Positions 13,140-24,090 of a DNA stretch of 64,000 nucleotides are shown in pieces. How positions within the stretch are numbered: the stretch's first letter is position 1; the number at the start of each line of letters is the position of its first letter. The position numbers were made by a program, and so were the translations under genes. Origin of the DNA: Ceratothoa steindachneri (taxonomy: Eukaryota; Arthropoda; Malacostraca; Isopoda; Cymothoidae); NCBI GenBank assembly GCA_963969495.1, contig OZ018324.1:50095361-50159360 (forward strand), in the 5' to 3' direction. A model generated the notes under the pieces. It saw only the letters and a program-made list of their open reading frames with translations, was not told the DNA's origin and searched no databases.

Positions 13140-14672
13140 GAATGGCAAGTGGGTCCATGGATCGGCCACCTCTACCATCTCTTCTAATCTTCAGGTTTTT
13201 CTACCTTTTCGTATATTTGACCTACTTCCATTTTAGGTCGACATTGGAGCAGAGTGGGGTATTGCTTCTTATTCTGACAAAGTTTACCTATCCTCGGATT
13301 TAGTTCTTCGTCCTACCAACAGTTCTTATAATAGGATTTATGGAAGCGTAACCTTGGATTTTCTCTTGGATTTCCTCAAGTTTTACATTGTACTTTTGTC
13401 ATAATATGGTTGAATCTCATATTTTGGGCCTTGATTTTCCTTCTTCCCACGTCCTCTTGGTCGATTCTTAGAAACGCAAGTTTGTCAATCTCGCAACCTC
13501 TCCGACCGTCTCTGGTTTCCTTTAGTTTTCTTAAAGTTCTCTCCTAGGTGTCCCTCTTGCTTCGGCAAACCCTCATTTCCGGTTTTTTATGTAGTTTTTT
13601 ACTTTATCCTTCTACCTTCGAGTGATCGGCCTATTCAACAGTGTGGTTCACTGGATGAGACTACATGATAACCTATTCTCCCTCTCCTGGACGTCTAACC
13701 ACAGACTCTCGAAAACGAAAAAGATTCTCAATATATGCTTGATACTGGTACAACGCTTCCATCCTCGTCTCTTCGTACTTTTCCACTTCATGTCGTATCC
13801 AATTTTCAACCTGGTGAATTGATAGCAATAGGAGATTATAGAGCTATGAACGCTAAGCTGTTCCCGATAGGTTTCAATTACCATACTTATCTGAATTCAC
13901 TTCACTTTTCTGTTGCCCTATCTTTTATCGTCTTCATTTGGTTCGTGCTTTCGACCAAAGCACTGTTCATACGGACGATGGCTCAAAGACGGCCATCACC
14001 CCTTCTTTCAGCTCTTATGAAATGGCAAAGAACTTCCAGTGCTTCATGGGTCAAGTTCTATGAGTTCTTCCTTTCGTCTTATGCTACATAGACAAGCTTC
14101 TGGTGCCAACTTCATCTTAACAAAAACATCTATCTCACTTTCTAAATGTCAATTTCTCGTCCTGAAGAGTATGGTATCCTACTTAACACTCCTAAATGAC
14201 TTTTCGATGTCTTGCAATTCTTTTTTCTTGGTCACTATGTTATTCCTGGCGGAATTCTTCCTCACCAAAGCGACTTCGCCATAATGGTGATATGGTCAAT
14301 TTCTACCACAGATTCATTTCTTAATGTCCTCAAATCATGCAACCCTTGAGCACTCTAATATCGCCAACTAGAAAAACTCTTCTCTACAGTTGTTTTTTGA
14401 GGCGTGCTAAGCATTTTTGTGCCAAAGAGGCCATCGCCTCCTCTTCATGGTTGGCTCATCTGTGACATGAAGTACCCATCAGCGTTGCCTCAGGCTCGCC
14501 TTCGACTCATTTGCGGACAAAGCTGCAGTAGAAGGTTCATCGCTTTTGCTCTGTTTCTGACTTTCCATAGAGGTATAACAGATTATCTCGAGAACTGTTT
14601 GGATCGTTCCTTACAATCATCCACTTCCTTCAATATTTGAAAAGGCGTGATTTCACTAACTTCACTGACCAT
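13140..14672 (+). pseudogene. Gypsy-like protease and reverse transcriptase/RNase H, decayed, 5' half
   Basis: About 13225-13260 gives LPF*VDIGAEWG, a degenerate form of the aspartic-protease motif LVDTGAEV, followed by NRIYGSVTLDFLLDF and HILGLDFPSSHVLLVDS (13420-13470), the conserved second half of Gypsy proteases. Reverse transcriptase traces follow: NFQPGELIAIGDYRAMNAKLFPI (about 13800-13870; the WR-x-GDYRALN region) and PEEYGILL then FFLGHYVIPGGILP (about 14155-14260; the region after the polymerase). Frames shift often and the YxDD motif is not legible. A small mariner interrupts the element at 14675. This order (gag knuckle, protease, polymerase) supports one old insertion. Confidence 0.7.
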
Positions 14673-14674
14673 AT

Positions 14675-15573
14675 ACGAGGGGCGGTCAATATTTTTTTCG
14701 AATCGGTAGGGCAAAATAGAGGAAGGGGGATGGCTGTTTTTGGGGGTGTTAGGACAAGTTATGACAAGTCAGGACCTGCAGCCGCACGCTCCTGCCTCCT
14801 CCATTTAAGAAGCAGTGGCTGATCGCAGATCGTCAGTCACAAATTTTCCAACAATGGAGAAGGTTGAGCACCGCGCAGTGATCAAATTTTTGACCAAAGA
14901 AGGCAAGAATGCAAAAGAGATCCACGAAGGCATGGTTACAGTGTACACTGACACTGCCCCTTCCTATGCAATCATTGCTCGCTGGAATAGGGAGTTCCGC
15001 CATAGTTGTGAGTCCTTTGAAGATGACCCCCGTAAGACGTGACCAACGAGGACAATGTGGCCCGTGTGGAGACGGGTCAAGGTCGAAGAAAGCGAGCAAG
15101 AACTTGGAATATCACAGGAAGTGTTATCAACATCATCCACGACAATTTTGCCATGACCAAGGTCTCTGCCCGTTGGGTTCCTAGGAACCTCATGCCCCAT
15201 GATCGACTTCAACGTCGTCAAAGTCCACAAGGCCAGAGTTGCACAAGCTGCCCTGCGCGACTGCGGATTCGAGGAGCTCAACCATCACCCCTACAGTCCA
15301 GATCTGGCTCCTAGCGACTACTTTTTATTCCGCCATCTCAAGGCTGCACTGCGTGGATGCCGGTTTGGGGACGATGAAGATGCCCAGCTTGCCGTCCAGG
15401 AGTGGATTAAACAGCAGTCGGGAGATTTCTGGTTGTCGGGAATTCGAAGCCTCAGGGACAAGTGGCGCAAGTGCATTGAAGTCGAGGGTAGTTATATTGA
15501 AAAATAATAAAACACTTTTCCTCATATCTCGTTTCCTTATATCCAAATTGCAAAACATATTGACCGCCCCTCG
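14675..15573 (+). mobile_element. internally deleted mariner, copy 1
   Basis: Ends are CGAGGGGCGGTCAATATT on the left and ATATTGACCGCCCCTCG on the right, a clear inverted repeat, flanked by TA duplications. Inside, 14815-15042 encodes the N-terminal DNA-binding part (EKVEHRAVIKFLTKEGKNAK, SYAIIARWNREFRH). 15199-15507 encodes only the C-terminus (HPYSPDLAPSDYFLF, WLSGIRSLRDKWRKCIEVEG). The stretch carrying the first two catalytic Asp residues is missing, and the join is at ATGATCGACTTCAACGTCGT. At about 900 bp it is non-autonomous. It is nested inside the Gypsy-like element. The same deletion is present in the copy at 39095-40015. Confidence 0.9.
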
Positions 15574-15575
15574 TA

Positions 15576-17200
15576 CCTTTGGTTGGTGTTCTTTTTGCTC
15601 GTATTACGTCTTTAGCGCACTCTGAATTGGATGCAAGCAGTTTTGTATTTCATTCTGCAGCTTAAGAGAAACGTTCAAAAGTGATACTAGCACTATATCT
15701 GGACCAGGATACATACTCAATCTTTATGCCATTCGTCACAACTCGTGGTTTGAGAAATCGCACTCACCAACAGTACTTCCAGGCGTATCCTGATAAAATT
15801 TTCTTTGCAAGAATGTTCTCGTCCTCTCGTTTTGCTTTTTGGGACATATTTTCGACCAAATTCACCGTATATTTCGTCCTGGTTTTCGAGTAACTCGCAA
15901 ACCCATTTCCCATCGTTTCATACGGTCAGATATGAACGCCTACGTGACCCAATGAACTTTCCCGTGCTTGTTTTGTCAGCGTTACAAAATCTATCGCCAC
16001 AATAAGACTAGTCTGGCTCCTATTACTTTCCCTAACGCCGCGCCTTGAAGAAATCCCCATCTATCTATTTGGTCATTTACCTTACCATCATGACTATAGT
16101 TATTTTCTGATCATGATCGATCGTTTCACTCGTTGGCCAGTCTGTAACTATTCCTGGTATTCGAGTTTCTAGTGTTATTCTAGCCTTCATCTTGGGCTTG
16201 GTTTCATGATTTAGTGCCTCATCAAGGATCATGACTGATCGCGGGAGCCAATTAGATTTCAACGAGTCGCAGTCGCCAATGTCAATTGTTAGTTTTTTTC
16301 CTTCCCGTATCACGAGATACCACGCGCAGAATAAGGGGCACCATTGAACGTGTCCACCGCCAGAGCACAGCTAGCCTACGCTACAGAGAATCCTAGTATT
16401 ACGTGGGTATAAAGCTGCCTCTGATTCTGCCTGGAATTCGTTCATCTTTGAAGGAGGAGTTGCCTTATTATCTTGCAGAAATAGTTTATGCTACTCATCT
16501 TCCTCTTTTCTATCAATTATTTTCTTCTTCTGACCGACCTTTACCCTTTTCTTTCGATACTGCATCCTTCGTACACGATTGTTATAGGCAATAGGTGAGG
16601 TTCACCCAATCACCGCTAGAGTACCTACTAATCGAATGTCTCCGGTGTCAATGGAATTAACATCTTGTTATCATGCATTTGCCGGTCCTGATTCAGCCTG
16701 CTCTCCGTTACATCCGGCGTAAGACGGACAATTTCTTATTATTTCCAGAAAGTCAAAGTTTTTTTGTCTTATAGCGTGACAACAGGCTGAATAATGTCTC
16801 TTTGGACCTTCTGAAACCTGCCTTATCGATGTTTTTCACCTTTATCTGCTATTCTTTTCACTTATAATCTAAATGGTCCAGACACTTCCGGTGGGATTTT
16901 TCTATCAATTACTTCACCTATCACATCTACTGCCCCCACATCTACTTCACCAATGCTGCCGACTCCTCCTCTTTTGCAGGAACCCTCAGTGTTAGCTAGA
17001 GTTAACCCTGAGCATCACTTTACTGGATGCCCCATTTTCGCAAAACCTGTCTCGTCAGAAGCCAGTTCGGGAAGACAATCAAACCGCATCACCCACGGTC
17101 AAACCATCTTTTCGCGTGCCTGTGTCTCATCTAGGTCTGTCGGCATAGCCAGCAACTCACGAACTCCAACTCGTATTCAGCAAAATTCGTCGTTTTGACA
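15576..17200 (+). pseudogene. Gypsy-like integrase region, decayed, 3' half
   Basis: Continuation of the Gypsy remnant after the nested mariner. About 15920-16010 encodes C-x2-C spacing with RYKIYRHNKTSLAPI (integrase zinc-binding end). 16110-16260 retains MIDRFTRWPV-like and MTDRGSQLDF pieces around the second catalytic Asp, in shifting frames. GTIERVHRQ (about 16340) marks the third catalytic residue region. LPLILPGIRSSLKEELPYYLA (16415-16480) is the post-catalytic motif, and CYHAFAGPDSACSPLHPA with DGQFLIISRKSKFFCL (16660-16770) the C-terminal domain. No 3' LTR was found; the right edge is approximate. Confidence 0.7.
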
Positions 17201-17353
17201 CGCTCTGGCCAGATTATACAATAACCCAGTTGTTTACTGGACTAGATATTTATTCGCATTATATATATATATGTAAAGAGTGCGTAAATCTTTTTGAGTG
17301 AAGTGATATAACGCATTGCCACTATATAATTGTATTATACCAATGTACATTAC

Positions 17354-17354
17354 A

Positions 17355-17396
<42 letters not shown>
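17354..17396. repeat. (AC)n microsatellite
   Basis: Pure AC repeats followed by a short TA run; lies just outside the left arm of the next palindrome. Confidence 0.95.
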
Positions 17397-17402
<6 letters not shown>

Positions 17403-17612
17403 TAGTGTAGTTGGAGAGCAGTCTTTCCTGAATGCAAATTTTGTTGAAGACCATTGTGTATTTTGCCTTAATTAATTTCCTTTGCCAACTTTCTCTTCTT
17501 CTAACTATCTTTTTTATTCCATCTTGTAGATGGTGGATCCCTTGTCCTGTATTCGAGACGTTTAGCCATGCATCTGCAAAGCGGTGTGCCTAAAAAACAT
17601 ATGGAGAGTGTA

Positions 17613-17762
17613 CATAACATTAACCTAACGAGAGATATGCTAGTTGACAACACCGTTGTCAACATAACATTAACCTAACGAGAGATATGCTAGTTGACAA
17701 CACCGTTGTCACCATAACATTAACCTAACGAGAGATATGCTAGTTGACAACACCGTTATTAA
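17613..17762 (+). repeat. 3 x 50-bp tandem repeat
   Basis: ATAACATTAACCTAACGAGA followed by GATATGCTAGTTGACAACACCGTTGTC occurs three times at exact 50-bp spacing (17613, 17663, 17713). The last copy diverges after ACACCGTT. As 50 is not a multiple of three, the repeat breaks the reading frame it lies in. Confidence 0.9.
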
Positions 17763-17990
17763 AAGAAAAGAGGTTAATAAAGCTAGGCTGAACATCTTAG
17801 AAGACATATTAATAAACGAAGATAAAGCCGGCCATCAACAGTCAAGCGACAAGCTGGAATCGCACATTAAAATTATTTTAAAATTCTAGTCACCGGACTG
17901 GCCTGTTTCCTCTAACGTTATACTCAACCTAGGCAGATCCCCCACTTCACTCATTACATCGGTAAGGAGGCAAGAACATTTCAAAACGCT

Positions 17991-18018
17991 CCGAAGATGA
18001 TCGAATAAGATCGAAAGC
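17991..18018 (+). other. hammerhead-ribozyme-like motif in Penelope-like fragment 3
   Basis: CCGAAGA, one unpaired T, a 4-bp stem GATC/GATC with loop GAATAA, then GAAAGC. It has the CUGANGA...GAAA layout with C for U and one extra base before the stem. Activity is not implied. Confidence 0.4.
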
Positions 18019-18187
18019 TCAGCAATTTAGTTTGTTTTTTTACCAAACACATTCATTTAAAAGAGAGATGAATACAGGACAAGGGATCCACCATCTACAA
18101 GATGGAATAAATAAGATAGTTAGAAGAAGAGAAAGTTACCAAAGGAAATTAATTAAGGCGAAATACACAATGGTCCTCAACAAAATT

Positions 18188-18189
<2 letters not shown>

Positions 18190-18272
<83 letters not shown>
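18190..18272. repeat. (TA)n microsatellite
   Basis: About 83 bp of TA repeats at the right end of Penelope-like fragment 3. Confidence 0.95.
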
Positions 18273-18274
<2 letters not shown>

Positions 18275-18399
18275 CGGACAGTATTCGTATTCGTTCTCAA
18301 TTTTCAACTGCTAATTTTACTTTTTTGCCTTCATATTCGGTCTTTTTATCTTTAAAAACAATAGTTTTTTTGTTTTATTAATTTGCATAATTTTTGATT

Positions 18400-19520
18400 A
18401 TGGAAATTTTGAACGCCAGAATTTGTCGAAGAGGTAAGGAGTCCTCCTTGGAACCTGGACCAGAAGCACGAACAAGGAGATTTCTGACTTCCTTACCGTC
18501 ATTAGAAGGATGGTGGAAAAGGTCAGAAAGGAGCTAGAAGATTCAGGATTCGACTACGAGGCGACAACAGAGGAAAAATCAGAGTCGATGATCTGACGGC
18601 ATCAGAATGCCAGAATTTGTCGCTGAAATCCAGTAGATCATCAACAATGATTCCAGAAAGTTGATGCGTGTGATTGCAAGGGAGAAAGGTGTGGATGAAA
18701 AGCACATCAGGCTGGTAGTGCATAGGACATTTGCTACTTTTATACAAGATGAAGAAAGGGTAATTTCTGGCCAATGCGATACAGAAAAATCTACTCACCC
18801 ACAATAAGAAGCTGACCAACAAGTTGAAACACCCGTTGGAACCAGATATGTTGTGTTTCTTTAATAATAAGAAGACTTTCTGCCAAGACCATAAGATCAA
18901 CTCCTAGAACAACAGATGGCTTGCTGTTACACCCACGGACTTGCTTAGAGTCATGCAGATGAAATTTCTAGGTAAAATATTAGTCTTCGTTGTCATAAGC
19001 AGTAAAGGCCACGTCAAGACACCCCACTTCTTCCCAGAGGGCCTCAGGATGATCACCTAGAGCTACATCTGGGATTTGAGCGAAGTGATGAAGCCCCAAA
19101 TTGACCTGCTAGCTGCACAGAGGCATTACGTGTGACAGCAAAGCTATACGGACTGCCACACCAGTCTGATGACCTAGGTCTGGGGGTCAAAGAATTTCTT
19201 TGATCACAAAGCACCCCAAATTTGGCCTTCCAACTGGGGTGCGATGGAACAAAAGACCAACAACCCAGCTACAACACGAAGGAGGCGCTGAGGGCCAGGA
19301 TTACCAGAGCCTTCAGGGGCCATAAATCGAAGATAGTGACGAAAGAATATGGCTAGTTCCGAGGTCGCCTGGACGCTGTCATCGAGGCCACAGGCGTCTT
19401 CATCGAATGAGATCGACAGAATAAGCCATTAAAACAAACTGACCGAAACTTGAGGAATATACTTAAAAAAAAGTTTATTTTTCTGAAACACTCATTATGC
19501 GAACGAAGGAATAACGTCCC
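18400..19520 (+). pseudogene. maT/mariner-like transposase remnant
   Basis: Plus-strand fragments in order match a mariner-superfamily transposase: LTVIRRMVEKVRKELEDSGF (N-terminal half), KLKHPLEPDMLCFFNNKKTF (18815-18880; the place of the first catalytic D), INS*NNRWLAVTPTDLLRVM, VISSKGHVKTPHFFPEGLR (about 19000-19050), WDLSEVMKPQIDLLAAQRHYV (about 19070-19130; approach to the second D, which is lost in QQSYTDCHT), then KNFFDHKAPQIWPS (19190-19225). More than five stops and some deletions make it a clear fossil. Terminal repeats were not established. It lies between two (TA)n tracts. Confidence 0.75.
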
Positions 19521-19521
19521 C

Positions 19522-19524
<3 letters not shown>

Positions 19525-19600
<76 letters not shown>
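19525..19600. repeat. (TA)n microsatellite
   Basis: TA run that directly touches the left end of a 109-bp palindrome. Confidence 0.95.
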
Positions 19601-19604
<4 letters not shown>

Positions 19605-19709
19605 TTAAAAGATTATTTTTGGCAAATGTCTTCCTCAAAGCCCTCGGAAGGAGCTCCTTCCGAGAAGTTTGAGAAAGACTGTGTTTGCCAAAAATAGGCT
19701 TTTAACTGC
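19601..19709. repeat. 109-bp palindrome (foldback element)
   Basis: The left half GCGGTTAAAAGATTATTTTT...CTCGGAAGGA pairs with the right half over almost its whole length (GCAGTTAAAAGCCTATTTTT on the reverse complement), meeting at GGAAGGAGCTCCTTCC. It has (TA)n on the left and a TA-rich flank on the right. No coding capacity. It could be a miniature inverted-repeat element inserted at TA. Confidence 0.85.
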
Positions 19710-19743
19710 ATAATTAATTGCTTTACTGCAATATTTTTTTCTA

Positions 19744-19824
<81 letters not shown>
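19744..19824. repeat. (TA)n microsatellite
   Basis: TA run with one TTTA interruption; borders the left arm of the Penelope-like palindrome. Confidence 0.95.
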
Positions 19825-19826
<2 letters not shown>

Positions 19827-19835
19827 TAAAAGAAC

Positions 19836-20580
19836 TCAATGGCGAGTTATGGTATATGATAGTGAAACCACTGTATAGGAGCCAAAAGTTTAATTTACGA
19901 AACTAGTTTCAATATGTAGTTTATCATACCCTCTTCAGTCGTATACTGAGAATGCAAATGTTACAAAAGTCTATAAATAGCGTACAGATTAGGAAAAACC
20001 CCAAAGAAACAAAAAACGGGGGAAAAAGGTCATTAATCAGGGGGTGCGAGTCTAACTAAGATCGTTGACTATGTTGTTTACGACGAGGTTACGGGAATGG
20101 GGGCTGCATTTCAATTGTCCATCTGACAAATTAAAATTGGGAATTTCTCCTATTAATATAGATTCTACTATTTTTCTTTTACATAAATCTTTACAATTAT
20201 ATATGATTTGTGCCTTTAAATAGTCAATTTGGTGGTTGAAATTGCTAATATGATTAAAAATACTGGATGTGGTACTGCCTCGTCTGACATCACCTTTATG
20301 TTCATAAATTCGTTTTGTTTAGGTTCTTCCAGTCTCTCCTATGTAAAATGAGGGACAGTTTGTAGAGCGACACAGGATTAAATATACACCTACTTCATTT
20401 GGCTGATCCACGGACTTGGTCGAAGGGAAAGATTTAAGGATAGAAAAAGGATATTTATAGTTCAAATCGATATGACATCATCTACATACCTATACCATAC
20501 AAAATTATGATGGGGAATCACAAAAGGGAGTAATAATACTTCGAAATGCTCTATAAAAGTTTACATAATATGAGCGATAA
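19836..20580 (-). pseudogene. Penelope-like element 4, inverted partial copy (left arm)
   Basis: Reverse complement of parts of 20880-22115. From the palindrome centre it reads the polymerase segment around WYRYVDDV, then jumps to the end of the linker and the GIY-YIG region, omitting about 490 bp that are present in the right arm, and then carries the 3' region with CTGAAGA...GAAAC (19906-19938, minus). The GIY-YIG part has stops. At the polymerase site its frame is intact, whereas the right arm has lost one base there. Confidence 0.8.
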
Positions 20581-20599
20581 AAGATTACCCATGCTAAGA

Positions 20600-21790
20600 C
20601 CATATTTGTGACGCTTTTGGATTGACAACTCCTTCACACATAATCCATTCCTCCGATTTCATTGAAATATTTAAGAAAATCAGCATAAAAGAAAGCCCCT
20701 TAATAAGCTTTAATGTAGACAGCCAGTTCACTAATGTCCCAGTTAACGAAGCTCTTGATGTTCTATCTAAGGTATTAGATAATCAAAAACTAAACCTTCC
20801 TCTACACAAAAATAAAATTATAAATCTTGTTAAAATTTATGTTACTGACATGGGTTTTTTCCGTCAAAATTTTTGTCTTAGCATGGGTAATCCTTTATCG
20901 CCCATATTATGTAACCTTTTTATGGAGCATTTCGAAGTATCATTACTCCCTCCTGTGATTCCCCATCATAATTTTGTATGGTTAGGTATATAGATGATGT
21001 CATATCGATTTGTCCTATAAATAGTTTAAAATTATTTGGCAATTTCTCTAAAAATCTTAACTACCTCCATCCCACTATCAATTTTAAAGTAGAGTGGGAA
21101 AAAGATAATTGTATATCCTTTCTTGATGTACAAATTGTTAGAGTCATTGACAAAATTAGCTTCACTGTGTACCGAAAACAAACCCATTCTAACTCTTATA
21201 TCCATTTCTTTTCTCATCATGATATTGACATTAAGCGAGCCGTTGCATCAGGTATGTTTTTGAGAGCACTTAGGATATGTGATCCTTGCTTTCTAGAAGA
21301 CGAGATTGCATATATAACCTGCAGTTTCATTGAATTAAATTATCCCCTCCACGTGATCAATGAAAGTTTATCTAAAGCGAAATCTACTCATTACCGTCCC
21401 AAGGATAGAAACAAATTTAGTAATACGAAGTGTCTATCCCTTCCTTTTTCTCCCCTCCTCAAAAGAGTGAACAAAGTTATTTCTCCAGGCCTAACCACAT
21501 TTAAATACCCTTTTTCTATCCTTAAATCTTTCCCTTCGACCAAGCCCATGGATCAGCCAAATGAAGCAGGTGTATATTTAATCCCGTGTGGCTCTACAAA
21601 CTGTCCCTCATTTTACATAGGAGAGACCGGAAGAACCTTAACAAAATGGATTTATGAACATAAAGGTGATGTCAGACGAGGCAGTACCACATCCAGTATT
21701 TTTAATCATATTAGCAATTTCAACCATCAAAGTGACTATTCAAAGGCACAAATCATATATAATTGTCAAGATTTCCGTAAAAGAAAATAG
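20600..21790 (+). pseudogene. Penelope-like element 4, reverse transcriptase and GIY-YIG endonuclease
   Basis: Two frames. 20622-20993 encodes the palm of a Penelope-type reverse transcriptase (SFNVDSQFTNVPVNEALDVL, then FFRQNFCLSMGNPLSPILCN). 20978-21790 continues with MVRYIDDVISI (catalytic YxDD), FLDVQIVR and YRKQTHSNSYIHF (thumb-side motifs), a linker, and GVYLIPC...FYIGETGRTLTK and YEHKGDVRRG (GIY-YIG nuclease). A one-base deletion in TGGTTAGG splits the protein just before YIDD, and the 5' part of the polymerase is missing. The C-terminus ends early at RKRK. In the family this protein copies its RNA at a nicked target. Confidence 0.9.
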
Positions 21791-22120
21791 TAGAATCTAT
21801 ATTAATAGGAGAAATTCCCAATTTTAATTTGCCAGATGGGCAATTGAAATGCAGCCCCCATTCCCGTAACCTCATCGTAAACAGCTTAGTCAACGATCTT
21901 AGACTAGCACCCCCTGATTAATGACCTTTTTCCCCCGTTTTGTGTTTATTTTTGGTTTTTTCTTTTTGTTTTTTTCTGATCTGTACGCTATTTATAGACT
22001 TTTGTAACAATTGCATTCTCAGTATACAACTGAAGAGGGTATAGTAAACTACATACTGAAACTAGCCTCTTAAATTAAACTTTTGGCTCCTATACAGTGA
22101 TTTCACTATCATATATATTT
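21791..22120 (+). mobile_element. Penelope-like element 4, 3' region
   Basis: AT-rich tail matching the left arm in reverse. It holds CTGAAGA-G-GGTAT...ATACT-GAAAC (22030-22062), with a possible 5-bp stem, and the shared ending TTAAACTTTTGGCTCCTATACAGTG. Confidence 0.75.
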
Positions 22121-22139
22121 ATATAGTCCAGCGCCAAAA

Positions 22140-22565
22140 AAAAAACGCGGTCACATGAAAACATTCATAGCACCCTAAAAATGACCAAAAGTTCATTTTT
22201 ATATATCTGTCAATATTTAGTCATCCTTCTCTTTTTATTTATCACATTCTTGAATCATATTGGCCTGTTTTGGGCCAATTTGCGGAACTAACTGGAATCA
22301 TTATCGAAGATCAACATATTGGTGATGGAGTCCTTGAGCGCTAGCAGGGAAGGGGTACGGGTTCCTTTCACCTTCCTTTTCAGGTACCACCAGCAGGTTT
22401 CTATGAGATTCATGTCGGAACTGCGTGGTGGCAAGGGGCCATGTAATATTTCAAATTTTCCCACTCGTAGAGGTGAAACAATACCAAAAAATGATCCTGC
22501 CAAGACGGTTTTGTAGCTTTCTGTTTCTTTGTATTGTTCTTGTGAAAGAAAAATGACGCTCATTT
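22140..22565 (-). pseudogene. Tc1/mariner-type transposase C-terminal fragment
   Basis: The minus strand 22563-22288 encodes ILHGPLPPRSSDMNLIETCW followed by WYLKRKVKGTRTPSLLALKD. This is the C-terminal catalytic block of Tc1-like transposases (W/LPPQSPDMNPIENLW), with the catalytic Glu kept. The N-terminal two thirds are absent. The left border CAGCGCCAAAAA... near 22130 may be a terminus. Confidence 0.7.
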
Positions 22566-22990
22566 CGCCATAGAACTACTAAAATACCCTACCATTACAG
22601 ATTCAGAGTTTTGACCGTATTGGAAGTTTACTTTTCACCATAACGGTCAGATTGCTGAGGCGTCGATTTAGTAATTGCTATGTTTTATTCTTAAAGTGAG
22701 CTATTTCAACATTGATTTACACTTCCTTGTGAATCGTGTTATATGAGCTAAATTTCGTAATTTATCATACAGCCTTCTTTTCTTTCGACATTCTTTCTTA
22801 TTTATAGCAGCGGAGAAATTTTTATAGGACGTTTCTACAACCCAACGGAATTCATCCGAAAATAATCACTAAAAAATGAACGGTTTTAAAATATTTTTAA
22901 TCATGTAGCATTCCGTAAATACAAGGCGGAAACATGAAGTATAGACTGTTTTCTTTTTACAAATCAGTTTAAATATTTTTACATATCATT
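22566..22990. other. unassigned AT-rich sequence
   Basis: No domain, RNA or repeat recognised between two transposase remnants. Confidence 0.35.
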
Positions 22991-22999
22991 GATTAATTA

Positions 23000-24090
23000 C
23001 TTTCTTGCAGCTTCTTTTGTTATTTATTGATTTTTGTGAATCAAAGTGTAATTTCATAAATGTCAACATCAGTTTATAATTATGACGGGAAAATGTGAAG
23101 TACTCGTGTATCTGTATAGAAGCGGGCAATGTTTTCAACATGTTGAACCCCATTATTAATAGATCTAGGGGATTTAAAGCTATCAAACAGCTTGAAAAGA
23201 GGCATTTGTCTTCAAAGAGTGACGACCAGCCTGCTCAGAATAGTGAGAACTCTAGTACTCATCAAGAATACGATAAACAAGATAAGGTGGAATTCAAGGA
23301 CGAGTGCCAGACAAGTTGCTTTGGAGGCCAAAGTAAGCCATGTGAGAATACGAAATTTGCCGAGAGATGATCTCAAACTTCGTCCATTCAAGAAAGTTAA
23401 AGTACATCTCATTTTCAAACGCACCAAAAAGAGGAGAATCAAAATCACAAAGCTGCTCCTCCAACGGCTCCTTGATAACTCGCAGCGTCCAGTTCTATCG
23501 ACGGATGAGATGTTGTTCACTGTTCAGGCCATTCACAACACAGAGAATGATTGTGTTTGAGCACAAAATAAAAATCAGATTCCGATTAAACAATAGGTAT
23601 TTTTCAAGAGACAGAAGTCAACTTCGGTGATGGTGTGGGTGGGCGTAACATCAGTGAGCCAAAAGCAGCTCTCATCTTCATTGAATTGAGCGATGGGGGG
23701 ATAAGGATTAATCATGTTTATGTAGAAATGTTGAAGGAGAAAGTCATCATCTGTATGGATGCCACCATAGGAAATGCCGGTTAACCCTTTAACAAGATAA
23801 AGTAACACGACGCACAACAAAAATAAAGTTCAAGTCTGGTGTCAGGACAATTTTAAGCGGTTTTGGTCAAGGAAAATTTGTCCTCTCAGTTAGCCAGATT
23901 TGAACCCCATGGACTTTGGAGTGCGGTCTATATTTGAGCAGAAGACCTGTACCTAATCTCATCAAAGTGTCGAAGTTAAGTCTAAAGTGCAAACTGGAAA
24001 AATGATGTGGACAAAATATCAGCTGAAACGTGCCAACTACGCTCACTCAGGTCATCGACGCAAAGGGCAATCCAATTCAATATTAGTTAC
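23000..24090 (+). pseudogene. mariner-family transposase remnant
   Basis: In order on the plus strand: NPIINRSRGFKAIKQLEKR (23140-23200; helix-turn-helix start), RQVALEAKVSHVRIRNLPRD with KRRIKITKLLLQRL (23300-23480), RPVLSTDEMLFTVQAIHN (23490-23540; region of the first catalytic Asp), STSVMVWVGVTS (about 23615), EMLKEKV-like pieces with WMPP (23720-23780), VWCQDNFKRFW (about 23840) and LS*PDLNPMDFGV (about 23890; last catalytic region). At least six stops or shifts. It differs in sequence from the other mariners in the window. Ends not determined. Confidence 0.75.

Larger units (their letters stand above)
17424..18193 (+). mobile_element. palindromic Penelope-like fragment 3
   Basis: Arms of about 128 bp (17424-17552 and the reverse complement of 18068-18193) share nearly all bases, including TTGCCTTAATTAATTTCCTTT and ATCTTGTAGATGGTGGATCC. 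The right arm can be read as a protein start (MNTGQGIHHLQDGINKIVRR). Between the arms lie a 3 x 50-bp tandem repeat, a short open stretch (VNKARLNILEDILINEDKAG, up to a TAG near 17889) and, at 17991-18018, CCGAAGA-T-GATC-loop-GATC-GAAAGC, like the hammerhead-like element seen in the other Penelope copies. The right arm ends at (TA)n. Assignment to Penelope rests on that motif and the layout, not on a nuclease domain. Confidence 0.5.

Noticed and set aside
17613..17762. CRISPR-like array (three 50-bp repeats)
   Set aside because: The copies are contiguous with no spacers and the context is eukaryotic retroelement DNA.
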